DNA of 64,000 nucleotides from Nocardioides sp. S-1144 (lineage in GTDB: Bacteria > Actinomycetota > Actinomycetes > Propionibacteriales > Nocardioidaceae), in NCBI RefSeq assembly GCF_005954645.2, contig NZ_CP040695.2, positions 2,108,001 through 2,172,000 on the forward strand, written 5' to 3'. Numbering within the stretch: the stretch's first letter is position 1; every line of letters begins with the position of its first letter. Position numbers and translations under genes: made by a program. Positions 20,009 to 28,055 of this stretch are shown piece by piece. The notes below the pieces were generated by a model. The model searched no databases. It was not told where the DNA came from and worked only from the letters and a program-made list of their open reading frames with translations.

Positions 20009-21358
20009 ATGGACTCGGAGCCCCGCACGACGCCCGCCGGTGACCCCGCCCACGACCCCGCGGGAGAGGTGGTCGAGCTGTGCCGCGAGCTGATCCGGAT
20101 CGACACCAGCAACTACGGCGAGCCCGACGGCACCGGCGGTCCGGGGGAGCGCAAGGCGGCCGAGTACGTCGCCGCGCTGCTCGACGAGGTCGGCATCGAG
20201 TCCCGGCTCCACGAGGCCACCCCGGGTCGCACGTCGGTCGTCGCGCACTGGGGCGGGGCGGACCCCGCCCGCACCGACGGGCTGCTCCTGCACGGCCACC
20301 TGGACGTCGTCCCGGCGGCCGCCGAGGACTGGCAGGTCGACCCGTTCAGCGGCGAGGTGCAGGACGGCTACGTCTGGGGTCGCGGCGCGGTCGACATGAA
20401 GGACTTCGACGCGATGCTGCTCTCCGTCGTGCGCGCGCGCCAGCGGGCCGGCGACGTGCCGGACCGGCCCGTCGTCCTCTGCTTCACCGCCGACGAGGAG
20501 GCCGGTGGCCACCACGGCGCCCAGGTGGTCGTCGAGCAGCACCGCGACGAGCTCGAGGGCTGCACCGAGGCCGTCGGCGAGGTCGGCGGCTTCAGCACGA
20601 TGGTGCGCGGCCGCCGGCTGTACCTGATCGAGGCGGCCGAGAAGGGGATGGCCTGGATGCGGCTGACCGCCCGCGGCCGGGCCGGGCACGGCTCGATGAT
20701 CAACAGCGAGAACGCCGTCACCCGCCTGGCCGGCGCGGTGGCTCGGATCGGTGCCCACGAGTGGCCGGTGCGGCTGACCCCGACGATGGAGGTCCTGCTC
20801 GCGACCGTCGCCGACCTCGCCGGCACCGAGGCGACCCCGGAGACCGCGCCGGCGCTGATCGAGGAGTTCGGCGGAGCCGCCCGGATGCTCGGCGCGGTGA
20901 TCCGCAACACCGTCAACCCGACGCAGCTCTCGGCCGGCTACAAGGTCAACGTCATCCCGACCGAGGCGACCGCCCACCTCGACGGCCGGTTCCTGCCGGG
21001 CTACGAGGACGAGTTCTTCCAGACGCTGCGCGAGCTCTGCGGCGACGGCGTCGAGTGGGACTTCCTGTCGCACCAGCAGCCGTGGGAGACGCCGTACGAC
21101 GGCGACCTGGTCGGCGCCATGACCCGCTCGATCCTCGCCGAGGACCCCGAGGGCGTCGTGGCGCCGTACACGATGAGCGGCGGCACCGACGCCAAGCACT
21201 TCCGCAAGCTCGGGGTGCGCTCCTACGGCTTCGCCCCGCTGCGGCTGCCGGCGGACCTCGACTTCACCGCGCTCTTCCACGGCGTCGACGAGCGGGTGCC
21301 GGTCGACGCCCTCGAGTTCGGCGCGCGGGTCTTCGACCGGTTCCTCGCCGAGGCCTGA
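20009..21358 (+). CDS. M20-family metallopeptidase
   Basis: A 449-residue zinc peptidase of the ArgE/DapE/ACY1/CPG2 class, hydrolysing an amide or peptide bond in a small substrate. LLHGHLDVVP (near residues 94-103) supplies the first zinc His and its Asp. WGRGAVDMKDFDAM (near 123-136) supplies the bridging Asp, and FTADEEAGGHHGAQ supplies the catalytic and metal Glu pair. The SGGTDAKHFRKLG near the end provides the last His ligand. The dimerisation domain lies between. CAGGAT 6 nt before the ATG suggests a leaderless start. It resembles mycobacterial Rv2141c (from memory); DapE identity is not supported. Confidence 0.88.
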   Translation: MDSEPRTTPAGDPAHDPAGEVVELCRELIRIDTSNYGEPDGTGGPGERKAAEYVAALLDEVGIESRLHEATPGRTSVVAHWGGADPARTDGLLLHGHLDVVPAAAEDWQVDPFSGEVQDGYVWGRGAVDMKDFDAMLLSVVRARQRAGDVPDRPVVLCFTADEEAGGHHGAQVVVEQHRDELEGCTEAVGEVGGFSTMVRGRRLYLIEAAEKGMAWMRLTARGRAGHGSMINSENAVTRLAGAVARIGAHEWPVRLTPTMEVLLATVADLAGTEATPETAPALIEEFGGAARMLGAVIRNTVNPTQLSAGYKVNVIPTEATAHLDGRFLPGYEDEFFQTLRELCGDGVEWDFLSHQQPWETPYDGDLVGAMTRSILAEDPEGVVAPYTMSGGTDAKHFRKLGVRSYGFAPLRLPADLDFTALFHGVDERVPVDALEFGARVFDRFLAEA

Positions 21359-21394
21359 GCCGGCCCCGGGGGGAGGAGCGGCCGCAGCACCGGC

Positions 21395-21613
21395 TCAGGC
21401 GGTGCGGACGGCGCGGATGATCTTGCGGCGCAGGATGACCCGTCGGGTGCCGTCGGCGCCGATCCGCACGCGGTCGAGCTCCCAGCCGCCGTGCTCGGCC
21501 CGCTCGACGAGGAGCTTGGTCACGACGTTGCGGGGGAATTCGCGCGAGTAGGACACCTTGTCGAACTCCCACACCACGCCCGGGCGTGGTGCCCGACGAT
21601 CGGAACGGGTCAT
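21395..21613 (-). CDS. DUF5703 family small protein
   Basis: A 72-residue basic protein with a compact conserved core: VVWEFDKVSYSREFPRN, then LVERAEHGGWELDRVRI and RRVILRRKIIRAVRTA. This is the pattern of the actinobacterial DUF5703 family, whose function is unknown. Its ATG overlaps the stop of the aldo/keto reductase gene (ATGA), so it is translationally coupled to it. There is no signal or membrane segment. Confidence 0.72.
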   Translation of the reverse strand: MTRSDRRAPRPGVVWEFDKVSYSREFPRNVVTKLLVERAEHGGWELDRVRIGADGTRRVILRRKIIRAVRTA

Positions 21614-22566
21614 GCCAGCGCCCCCCTCGAGACGTCGTCGAGCGCCGCGACGATCTCGTCGGGCAGGACCTTGTCGTCGGTGCTGAGCGCGCCGCGGACC
21701 TGCTGCGCGGTGCGGGCCCCGACGATCGGGGCGGTGACGCCCGGGCGGTCGCGGACCCACACGAGGGCGACCTCGAGCGGCGTCCAGCCGAGTCCCTCGG
21801 CGGCGCGGACGACGGCCTCGACGATCCGGGCGCTGTCGTCGTCGAGGTAGGCGCCGACGAAGCCGGCGAAGGTCGGCGAGGCGCCGCGGGAGTCGGACGG
21901 GGTGCCGGTGCGGTACTTGCCGGTCAGCACGCCGCGGCCCAGCGGGGACCACGGCAGCACGCCCAGGCCGAGCGCCGCGCAGGCCGGCAGCACCTCACGC
22001 TCGACGTGGCGGTTGAGCAGCGAGTACTCGACCTGGGTCGAGGCCAGCGTGGCGCGTCCGGGGACGGCGCGCTGCCACGTGGCGGACTGCGCGGTCTGCC
22101 ACCCGCTGTAGTTCGAGATGCCCACGTAGGACGCCCGGCCCGACGACTGGGCGAGGTCGAGCGCGGTGAGCGTCTCCTCCAGCGGCGTCTCGTCGCTCCA
22201 CACGTGCACCTGCCACAGGTCGACGTGGTCGACCCCCAGCCGGACCAGCGACGCGTCGAGGGTGGTGAGCAGGTGCCCGCGCGAGGTGTCGGTGCGCCGC
22301 TCGCCCGAGCGCCGCGAGATCCCCGCCTTGGTCGCCAGGACGATCTCGTCGCGGGCGACGACGTCGCCGATGAACGAGCCGACCAGGCGCTCGGAGTCGC
22401 CGTCGGTGTAGCCCGCGGCGGTGTCGACCAGGGTGCCTCCGGCCTCGGCGAAGGCGATGAGCTGGTCGCGGGCCTCGTGCTCGTCGGTGTCGCGACCCCA
22501 CGTCATCGTGCCGAGCCCCAGGCGGGACACCCGCAGACCGGTGGAGCCCAGGGAACGCTGCTGCAT
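21610..22566 (-). CDS. Aldo/keto reductase
   Basis: A 318-residue NADPH-dependent (beta/alpha)8-barrel oxidoreductase. The catalytic tetrad is visible: Asp and Tyr in VDTAAGYTDG (near residues 47-56), Lys in VLATKAG (near 78) and His in VDLWQVHVWS (near 119). VGISNYSGWQ and LGLGVLPWSPLGRGVLTGKY are the usual cofactor-site strands. The N-terminal QQRSLGSTGLRVSRLGLGTM is typical of the group with YajO- and YghZ-like members. It is followed by the coupled DUF5703 gene. The physiological substrate cannot be told. Confidence 0.9.
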   Translation of the reverse strand: MQQRSLGSTGLRVSRLGLGTMTWGRDTDEHEARDQLIAFAEAGGTLVDTAAGYTDGDSERLVGSFIGDVVARDEIVLATKAGISRRSGERRTDTSRGHLLTTLDASLVRLGVDHVDLWQVHVWSDETPLEETLTALDLAQSSGRASYVGISNYSGWQTAQSATWQRAVPGRATLASTQVEYSLLNRHVEREVLPACAALGLGVLPWSPLGRGVLTGKYRTGTPSDSRGASPTFAGFVGAYLDDDSARIVEAVVRAAEGLGWTPLEVALVWVRDRPGVTAPIVGARTAQQVRGALSTDDKVLPDEIVAALDDVSRGALA

Positions 22567-22625
22567 GACGGAAAACCTAGACGAACACGCCAGGGCTCGA
22601 CGCGGTGGCTCGCGGGCACGACCAC

Positions 22626-22631
22626 TACCGT
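22626..22631 (+). promoter_or_regulatory. -10 element of uppP
   Basis: TACCGT with 7 nt to the GTG at 22639; no ribosome-binding site, so probably leaderless. Confidence 0.5.
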
Positions 22632-22638
22632 TGTGCGG

Positions 22639-23463
22639 GTGTGGGAGCTGCTGCAGGCCGTCGTGCTCGGGATCGTCCAAGGTCTGACGGAGTTCCTGCC
22701 GATCTCCAGCAGCGCCCACCTGCGCATCTTCCCGGAGGTCTTCGGTTGGGGCGACCCGGGCGCCGCGTTCACCGCGGTGATCCAGATCGGCACCGAGCTG
22801 GCCGTGCTCATCTACTTCCGCGAGGACATCTGGCGGATCGCCTCGATGTGGGTGCGCTCGCTGCTCAAGCCCGAGCTGCGCGGCCACATCGACGCCCGCA
22901 TGGGCTGGTTCATCATCATCGGGTCGCTGCCGATCGTCGTGCTCGGGATCCTGCTCAAGGACCTCATCGAGCGCGACTTCCGCAACCTCTGGATCATCGC
23001 CACGACCCTGATCGTGATGGGCGTCGTGCTCGGTGTCGCCGACCGCTTCGGGCGCACCGAGAAGGAGATCCGGCAGATGACCCTGCGCGACGCCGTCCTG
23101 ATGGGCGCGGCGCAGGCGATGGCGCTGGTGCCCGGCGTCTCCCGCTCCGGCGCCACCTTGTCGATGGGCCGGGCCCTCGGCTACGACCGCGAGGCCGCCA
23201 CCCGCTACGCGTTCCTGCTGGCCATCCCGGCCGTGGTCGGCGCGGGGCTGTTCGAGCTCAAGGAGATCCCCGGCGGCGACAACCCCTACGGCTGGGGGCC
23301 GACCCTGGTCGGCACGGTCGTGTCGTTCGTCGTCGGCTACGCCGCCATCGCGTGGCTGCTGCGCTACGTCTCGACCCGCTCCTACACGCCGTTCGTCCTC
23401 TACCGCGTCGCGCTCGGCATCGCGACGCTGGTGCTGCTGGCGACCGGCGTCCTGGTGGCCTGA
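22639..23463 (+). CDS. uppP: Undecaprenyl-diphosphatase
   Basis: Dephosphorylates undecaprenyl diphosphate so that the lipid carrier of cell-wall synthesis can be reused; its overexpression gives bacitracin resistance. The 274-residue polytopic membrane protein has GIVQGLTEFLPISSSAHL near residues 11-28 (catalytic Glu-rich motif) and PGVSRSGATLSMGRALG near 166-182 (phosphate-binding motif). About seven to eight hydrophobic helices are visible. The GTG at 22639 is chosen because family members start a few residues before the QGLTEFLP motif and a -10 box lies 7 nt upstream. It is divergent from the aldo/keto reductase gene. Confidence 0.94.
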   Translation: MWELLQAVVLGIVQGLTEFLPISSSAHLRIFPEVFGWGDPGAAFTAVIQIGTELAVLIYFREDIWRIASMWVRSLLKPELRGHIDARMGWFIIIGSLPIVVLGILLKDLIERDFRNLWIIATTLIVMGVVLGVADRFGRTEKEIRQMTLRDAVLMGAAQAMALVPGVSRSGATLSMGRALGYDREAATRYAFLLAIPAVVGAGLFELKEIPGGDNPYGWGPTLVGTVVSFVVGYAAIAWLLRYVSTRSYTPFVLYRVALGIATLVLLATGVLVA

Positions 23464-23478
23464 GCCCCGGCCGCGCTC

Positions 23479-24462
23479 CTACAGCCAGCCGGAGCGCTTG
23501 AAGAACCAGAACAGCACCGCGGCCACACCGCCCATCAGCAGCAGCGCGAACGGGTAGCCGAGGCTCCACTGGAGCTCGGGCATGTGCTCGAAGTTCATCC
23601 CGTAGACGCCGGCGATCAACGTCGGCACCACGACCAGCGCGGCGCCGGCCGAGATGCGGCGCATGTCGTCGTTCTGCTGCACCGAGATCGCCGCGACGTG
23701 GGCGTCGAAGGCGGTCGAGAGCAGCTGGTCGAGGGTGTCGACGGCCTCGGCGGCCTGGGTGAGGTGGTCCATGACGTCGCGGAAGAACGGCGCCGCCTCC
23801 TCGTTCTCCACACCCACCACCGTGCCGGAGGCGAAGCGGCGCATCGGCTCGCGCAGCGGCATCACCGCCCGCCGCACCTCCGCGATCTCCCGCTTGAGCG
23901 TGTAGATGCGGGCCGAGTCCTTGGTGCGCGCGTCGGAGAAGACCGACTCCTCGACCTCGTCGACGTCCTCCTGGAGGTCCTCGACGACCTCGAGGTAGGC
24001 GTCGACGACGGTGTCGCACACGGCGTAGACGACCGAGACCGGACCCTTGGTGAGGACGTGCTCGGTGTGCTCGAGGTAGTGGCGCGCGGCCTGCAGCTGC
24101 GAGCCCCTGCCGTGCCGGACGGTGATCACGAAGTCGTGGCCCACGAACATGTTGATCTCGCCGGTCTCCACGGCGTCGTCCTCGTCGACGTACCAGAGCG
24201 TCTTGAGCACGAGGAACAGGTCGTCGCCGTACTGCTCGAGCTTGGGCCGCTGGTGGGCCTTGACGGCGTCCTCGACGGCGAGCCGGTGCAGCCCGAAGGC
24301 CTCCGCGACCTCGCCGAGCTCGACCCCGCTGGGCTGGTAGAGGCCGAGCCACACGAAGCCGCCCTCGGCCGCCGCCGCGGCGCGGAGTGCCGGGTAGTCG
24401 TGCGAGGAGCAGTCGACGGGGATCCGGACGCCGTGCCGGTAGACGGCGCTGTCGACGATCAC
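23479..24462 (-). CDS. corA: CorA-type Mg2+/Co2+ transporter
   Basis: A 327-residue protein, a usual CorA length. It has an N-terminal cytoplasmic alpha/beta domain, a long coiled-coil stalk helix (YLEVVEDLQEDVDEVEESVF and onward) and two C-terminal membrane helices. The selectivity motif YGMNF is near residue 287 at the end of the first helix, and the protein ends in a positive tail after the second (LFWFFKRSGWL). The GTG start at 24462 follows TACCGT by 6 nt (leaderless). It is divergent from the phosphomutase-like gene, with only 32 bases between the starts, so the two promoters overlap. Confidence 0.92.
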   Translation of the reverse strand: MIVDSAVYRHGVRIPVDCSSHDYPALRAAAAAEGGFVWLGLYQPSGVELGEVAEAFGLHRLAVEDAVKAHQRPKLEQYGDDLFLVLKTLWYVDEDDAVETGEINMFVGHDFVITVRHGRGSQLQAARHYLEHTEHVLTKGPVSVVYAVCDTVVDAYLEVVEDLQEDVDEVEESVFSDARTKDSARIYTLKREIAEVRRAVMPLREPMRRFASGTVVGVENEEAAPFFRDVMDHLTQAAEAVDTLDQLLSTAFDAHVAAISVQQNDDMRRISAGAALVVVPTLIAGVYGMNFEHMPELQWSLGYPFALLLMGGVAAVLFWFFKRSGWL

Positions 24463-24468
24463 GCGCTC

Positions 24469-24487
24469 ACGGTAGACCTTCTACAGT
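24469..24487. promoter_or_regulatory. Overlapping divergent -10 elements of corA and the phosphomutase-like gene
   Basis: On the minus strand TACCGT (24469-24474) is 6 nt from the corA GTG. On the plus strand TACAGT (24482-24487) is 7 nt from the ATG at 24495. Both transcripts would be leaderless and polymerase can occupy only one at a time. Confidence 0.55.
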
Positions 24488-24494
24488 CCAGGAC

Positions 24495-25226
24495 ATGGCA
24501 ACCGTGATCCTCGTCCGACACGGCCGGACGACGGCCAACGCGTCGGGCATGCTCGCCGGCCGGCTCGCCGGCGTCCGCCTCGACGACGTCGGCGCCGCGC
24601 AGGCCACCCGGGCCGGGGAGCGGATCGCGCCGGTCCGGCTGGCCGCGGTCGTGAGCAGCCCGCTCGAGCGCTGCCGGCAGACGGCCCGGGCGCTGCTCGC
24701 CGGCCGCGACGACGAGCTCAAGGTCCTCACCGACAAGGGGATCTCGGAGTGCGACTACGGCGAGTGGCAGGGCCGGCTGCTCAAGGACCTCGCCAAGGAG
24801 CCGCTGTGGCGGACCGTGCAGAGCCAGCCGTCGGCGGCGGCGTTCCCGGGCGGGGAGTCGATGGCCACGATGCAGGCCCGGTCGGTCGCGGCGATCCGTC
24901 GCCACGACGCCGCCGTCGAGGCCGAGCACGGGGCGGGCGCCGTCTGGGTCGCGGTCAGCCACGGCGACATCATCAAGTCGGTGCTCGCCGACGCCCTCGG
25001 CATGCACCTCGACCTGTTCCAGCGGATCAACGTCGACCCGGCCTCGCTCTCGATCGTGCGCTACACGCCGTCACGGCCCTACGTGCTGGCCACCAACACC
25101 CACGCCGGCGACCTGGCCTGGCTGAACCCGCCGCCGGCGAGGAAGGGACGTCGCCGCCGCGCGAGCGCCGACGCCCCGGTGGGCGGCGGCGCGGGCCCCG
25201 GCACGCCGCCAGGCACCGTCTCCTAG
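24495..25226 (+). CDS. Histidine phosphatase family protein (MSMEG_4193-type phosphomutase)
   Basis: A 243-residue phosphoglycerate mutase-like protein. ILVRHGRTTANASG (near residues 5-18) carries the phospho-accepting His and its Arg. SSPLERCRQTA (near 53-63) and WVAVSHGDIIKSVLAD (near 152-167, second catalytic His) complete the site. Residues beyond 215 are basic and low-complexity. The actinobacterial subgroup is named MSMEG_4193; its substrate is unknown. It is the first gene of a run leading through DUF3090 and SCO1664-type genes to mshC, a neighbourhood I recall as conserved in actinobacteria. Confidence 0.85.
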   Translation: MATVILVRHGRTTANASGMLAGRLAGVRLDDVGAAQATRAGERIAPVRLAAVVSSPLERCRQTARALLAGRDDELKVLTDKGISECDYGEWQGRLLKDLAKEPLWRTVQSQPSAAAFPGGESMATMQARSVAAIRRHDAAVEAEHGAGAVWVAVSHGDIIKSVLADALGMHLDLFQRINVDPASLSIVRYTPSRPYVLATNTHAGDLAWLNPPPARKGRRRRASADAPVGGGAGPGTPPGTVS

Positions 25227-25229
25227 GCT
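25224..25229 (+). promoter_or_regulatory. -10 element of the DUF3090 gene
   Basis: TAGGCT with 7 nt to ATG 25237; the last base overlaps the end region of the upstream gene. It supports the ATG rather than the GTG at 25231 as start. Confidence 0.45.
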
Positions 25230-25236
25230 GGTGAGC

Positions 25237-25818
25237 ATGCCGATCGTCCACCGCTTCGACCCGCCGGAGCGCTTCGTCACCGGGACCGTCGGTGAACCCG
25301 GCGCCCGCACCTTCTTCCTGCAGGCCCGCACCGGCGTCCGCGTCACCTCGGTCTCGCTGGAGAAGCAGCAGGTGGCCGCCCTCGCCGAGCGCGTCGACGA
25401 GCTCCTCGACGAGGTGATGGCCACGTCGACCTCGCAGGTCGTCCCCGCCGTCGCCCCCCTCGGGCTCGAGGACTCCGCACCGCTCGAGCAGCCCATCGAG
25501 GAGGAGTTCCGCGCCGGCACGATGACGCTGTCGTGGGACCCGAGCGACGAGCGCGTGGTCATCGAGGTCTTCCCGTTCAGCGAGGCCGCGATCGTCACGC
25601 CCGACCAGGCCGACGAGGAGGTCGAGGAGCCCGAGCCGGAGGAGGTCTTCCTCGTCCGGATCACGCCGGCCGCCGCGCGCTCCTTCGTGCAGCGCGCCGA
25701 GCAGGTCCTCGAGGCCGGCCGGCCGACCTGCCCGTTCTGCGGCGAGCCGATCGACCCCGAGGGCCACCTGTGCGTGCGCGCCAACGGGTTCCGGCGTCGC
25801 GACCCGCAGGCGCCCTGA
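25237..25818 (+). CDS. DUF3090 family protein
   Basis: A 193-residue protein of the uncharacterised actinobacterial DUF3090 family. Its signature N-terminus reads VHRFDPPERFVTGTVGEPG, followed by RTFFLQARTGVRVTSVSLEK. The C-terminal part has CPFCGEPIDPEGHLC, a four-cysteine/His zinc ribbon-like site (CxxC near residue 166, one more Cys near 179). The -10 box 7 nt upstream favours ATG 25237 over an earlier GTG. It is found with the SCO1664-type and mshC genes, here immediately downstream. Its biochemical role is unknown; the gene context hints at phosphate or nucleotide chemistry. Confidence 0.82.
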   Translation: MPIVHRFDPPERFVTGTVGEPGARTFFLQARTGVRVTSVSLEKQQVAALAERVDELLDEVMATSTSQVVPAVAPLGLEDSAPLEQPIEEEFRAGTMTLSWDPSDERVVIEVFPFSEAAIVTPDQADEEVEEPEPEEVFLVRITPAAARSFVQRAEQVLEAGRPTCPFCGEPIDPEGHLCVRANGFRRRDPQAP

Positions 25819-25835
25819 GGTCCGGCGGGCACGAG

Positions 25836-26579
25836 GTGGCCGAGCTGGAGCTGCGTGGGCGGATCATGCCCGCGTCGAACGCGACGTTCCTGGGTGACCT
25901 CGACGGCACCAAGGTCGTCTACAAGCCGGTCGCGGGGGAGCGGCCCCTGTGGGACTTCCCCGACGGCACCCTCGCCGACCGCGAGGTCGCGGCGTACGCC
26001 GTCTCGCAGGCCACCGGCTGGGACGTCATCCCGCGCACCTGGCTCGGCGAGGGGCCCCACGGCACCGGGATGCTCCAGGAGTGGCAGGAGCCCGACCCCG
26101 GGCAGGACGCCGTGACGCTCGTGCGCGGCGCGTCGGTGCCGGACGGGTTCCTGGCCGTCTTCGACGGTCTCGACGAGCACGACCGCGAGGTCACGCTGGT
26201 CCACGAGGACGGCGCCGCGCTGCGCCGGATGGCCGTGCTCGACGTCATCACCAACAACGCCGACCGCAAGGGCGGCCACGTGCTCGAGATGACGTCGGGG
26301 CACCGCTACGGCGTCGACCACGGGCTGACGTTCCACCACGAGCCGAAGCTGCGCACCGTGCTGTGGGGCTGGCACGGCTACCCCCTCGACGACGAGCACG
26401 TCGCCGGCGTCGAGCGGGTGGTGGCGGCCGTCGGTGGCGAGCTGGGCGACGTCCTGGCCGACCACCTGACCGACCTGGAGATCGACACCCTGGTCCGGCG
26501 CTGCCGCCGGCTGCTCGACCGCGGCGTGATGCCGGTGCCGCGCGGCGAGCACCCCGCGATCCCGTGGCCCCCCTTCTGA
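25836..26579 (+). CDS. SCO1664 family protein (PI3/4-kinase-like fold)
   Basis: A 247-residue protein of the SCO1664 family. The core resembles PI3/4-type kinases: ATFLGDLDGTKVVYKPV near residues 16-32 carries the ATP-binding Lys. LDVITNNADRKGGHVL near 138-153 is the catalytic loop with Asp and Asn, and YGVDHGLTFHHE near 161-172 is the metal-binding segment. It may therefore phosphorylate or adenylylate a substrate; none is known. The GTG start is 17 bases after the DUF3090 stop. It sits between the DUF3090 gene and mshC. Confidence 0.82.
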   Translation: MAELELRGRIMPASNATFLGDLDGTKVVYKPVAGERPLWDFPDGTLADREVAAYAVSQATGWDVIPRTWLGEGPHGTGMLQEWQEPDPGQDAVTLVRGASVPDGFLAVFDGLDEHDREVTLVHEDGAALRRMAVLDVITNNADRKGGHVLEMTSGHRYGVDHGLTFHHEPKLRTVLWGWHGYPLDDEHVAGVERVVAAVGGELGDVLADHLTDLEIDTLVRRCRRLLDRGVMPVPRGEHPAIPWPPF

Positions 26580-26680
26580 GGGCACCGCACCAGCGGGGAA
26601 CCGCCGGACGCCGTGCCCCCGCGAGGCGGCGCGGACGCCGGCACCGCCGACCGGCGCGCGGGGAGCGGCCGCGGGGTCAC

Positions 26681-26686
26681 TAGAGT
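26681..26686 (+). promoter_or_regulatory. -10 element of mshC
   Basis: TAGAGT with 7 nt to ATG 26694 and no ribosome site. mshC therefore has its own leaderless-type promoter inside the cluster. Confidence 0.55.
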
Positions 26687-26693
26687 TCGCCCC

Positions 26694-27938
26694 ATGCGTT
26701 CCTGGCCCGCCCCGGAGGTCCCGACCCTCGCCGTCACCGCCCCGGCGGTCGTCCTGCACGACACCGCCAGCCAGGGCCGCGTCACCGTCGGCCCGGGCGA
26801 CACCGGGGTCGCTCGCCTCTACGTCTGCGGCATCACCCCCTACGACGCCACGCACCTCGGCCACGCGGCCACCTACGTCGGCTACGACCTGCTGCTGCGG
26901 GCCTGGCGCAACGCCGGCCACGAGGTCAGCTACGTGCAGAACGTCACCGACGTCGACGACCCGCTGCTCGAGCGCGCCGCCAAGGTGAAGATCGACTGGG
27001 TCGAGCTCGCCGAGCGCGAGACCGAGCTGTTCCGCCAGGACATGCAGGCACTGCGCGTGCTGCCGCCGGCGCACTACGTCGGCGCGGTCGAGTCGATCCC
27101 GCTCGCCGTCGAGATGATCCAGGAGCTCGAGGCGGCCGGCGCGGTCTACCGCGTCGGGCCGGACCTGTACTACGCGGTCGCCGCCGACCCGGCGTTCGGC
27201 CAGGAGTCCGGCTACGACCGCGAGACGATGCTCCGCTTCTTCGGCGAGCGCGGCGGCGACCCCGACACGCCCGGCAAGCGTGACCCGCTCGACTGCGTCG
27301 TGTGGCGCGGCGAGCGCGAGGGCGAGCCGTCGTGGGACAGCCCGTTCGGCCCCGGCCGGCCGGGCTGGCACATCGAGTGCGCCGCCATCGCCCGCCACCA
27401 CCTCGGCGCCGGCTTCGAGGTCCAGGCCGGCGGCAGCGACCTGATCTTCCCGCACCACGAGATGTGCGCCGGCCACGCCCAGACGCTGACGCCCGGCACG
27501 CCGTTCGCGCAGGTCTACAGCCACTCCGGCATGGTCGGCTACGACGGCGAGAAGATGTCGAAGTCGCGCGGCAACCTCGTCTTCGTCTCCGCCCTCCGCA
27601 ACAGCGACATCGACCCGATGGCGATCCGCCTGGCGCTGCTGCGCCACCACGTCCGCAGCGACTGGGAGTGGACCGACGCCGAGCTCTTCGACGCCGTCGA
27701 CGCCCTGGCGCTGTGGCGCCGCGCCGTCGCCCTCGGCGCCGGCGCCCCGTCGGCGCCGGTCGTCACCGAGGTGCTCGCCGCCCTGGCCGACGACCTCGAC
27801 GCCCCGCGCGCCCTGGCCGCCGTCGACGCCTGGGTGGCCGCCACCCTCGGCACCGACGGCCTCGCCGACAACTCCGACCCCGACGCCGCCGCCGCGATCC
27901 TCGCCGTCGTCGACGCCGCGCTCGGCGTCCTGCTCTAG
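26694..27938 (+). CDS. mshC: Mycothiol ligase (cysteine : GlcN-Ins ligase)
   Basis: Joins cysteine to 1-D-myo-inosityl 2-amino-2-deoxy-alpha-D-glucopyranoside with ATP, the third enzymatic step of mycothiol synthesis. At 414 residues it is shorter than cysteinyl-tRNA synthetase, from which it derives, and has the MshC N-terminus [23 protein letters not shown] near residues 47-58 is the HIGH-type motif with its zinc-binding Cys just before (YVCG). KMSKSRGN near 287-294 is the KMSKS loop, and [11 protein letters not shown] matches the zinc site. Its presence is strong evidence for an actinobacterial, mycothiol-making host. Confidence 0.95.
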   Translation: MRSWPAPEVPTLAVTAPAVVLHDTASQGRVTVGPGDTGVARLYVCGITPYDATHLGHAATYVGYDLLLRAWRNAGHEVSYVQNVTDVDDPLLERAAKVKIDWVELAERETELFRQDMQALRVLPPAHYVGAVESIPLAVEMIQELEAAGAVYRVGPDLYYAVAADPAFGQESGYDRETMLRFFGERGGDPDTPGKRDPLDCVVWRGEREGEPSWDSPFGPGRPGWHIECAAIARHHLGAGFEVQAGGSDLIFPHHEMCAGHAQTLTPGTPFAQVYSHSGMVGYDGEKMSKSRGNLVFVSALRNSDIDPMAIRLALLRHHVRSDWEWTDAELFDAVDALALWRRAVALGAGAPSAPVVTEVLAALADDLDAPRALAAVDAWVAATLGTDGLADNSDPDAAAAILAVVDAALGVLL

Positions 27939-27960
27939 CTGCCGGCGTCCCGGCCCGGGA

Positions 27961-28045
27961 TTTCCCCGGTCGACCGGGGATCCCTGAACTGGGGGGCCGC
28001 AATCTCGCCCGTCAAGTTCAGACTTCCCCGGTCGACCGGGGAAAC
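27961..28045. repeat. Composite palindromic element between mshC and PAC2 genes
   Basis: An 18-bp perfect palindrome (27963-27980) and a 20-bp one (28024-28043) share the core CCCCGGTCGACCGGGG. They are themselves part of a larger inverted repeat: CTGAACT follows the first and AGTTCAG precedes the second. The element lies between convergent genes and may act as a bidirectional terminator; it also looks like a REP/BIME-type interspersed repeat. Confidence 0.8.
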
Positions 28046-28055
28046 CTCGCCCCGG

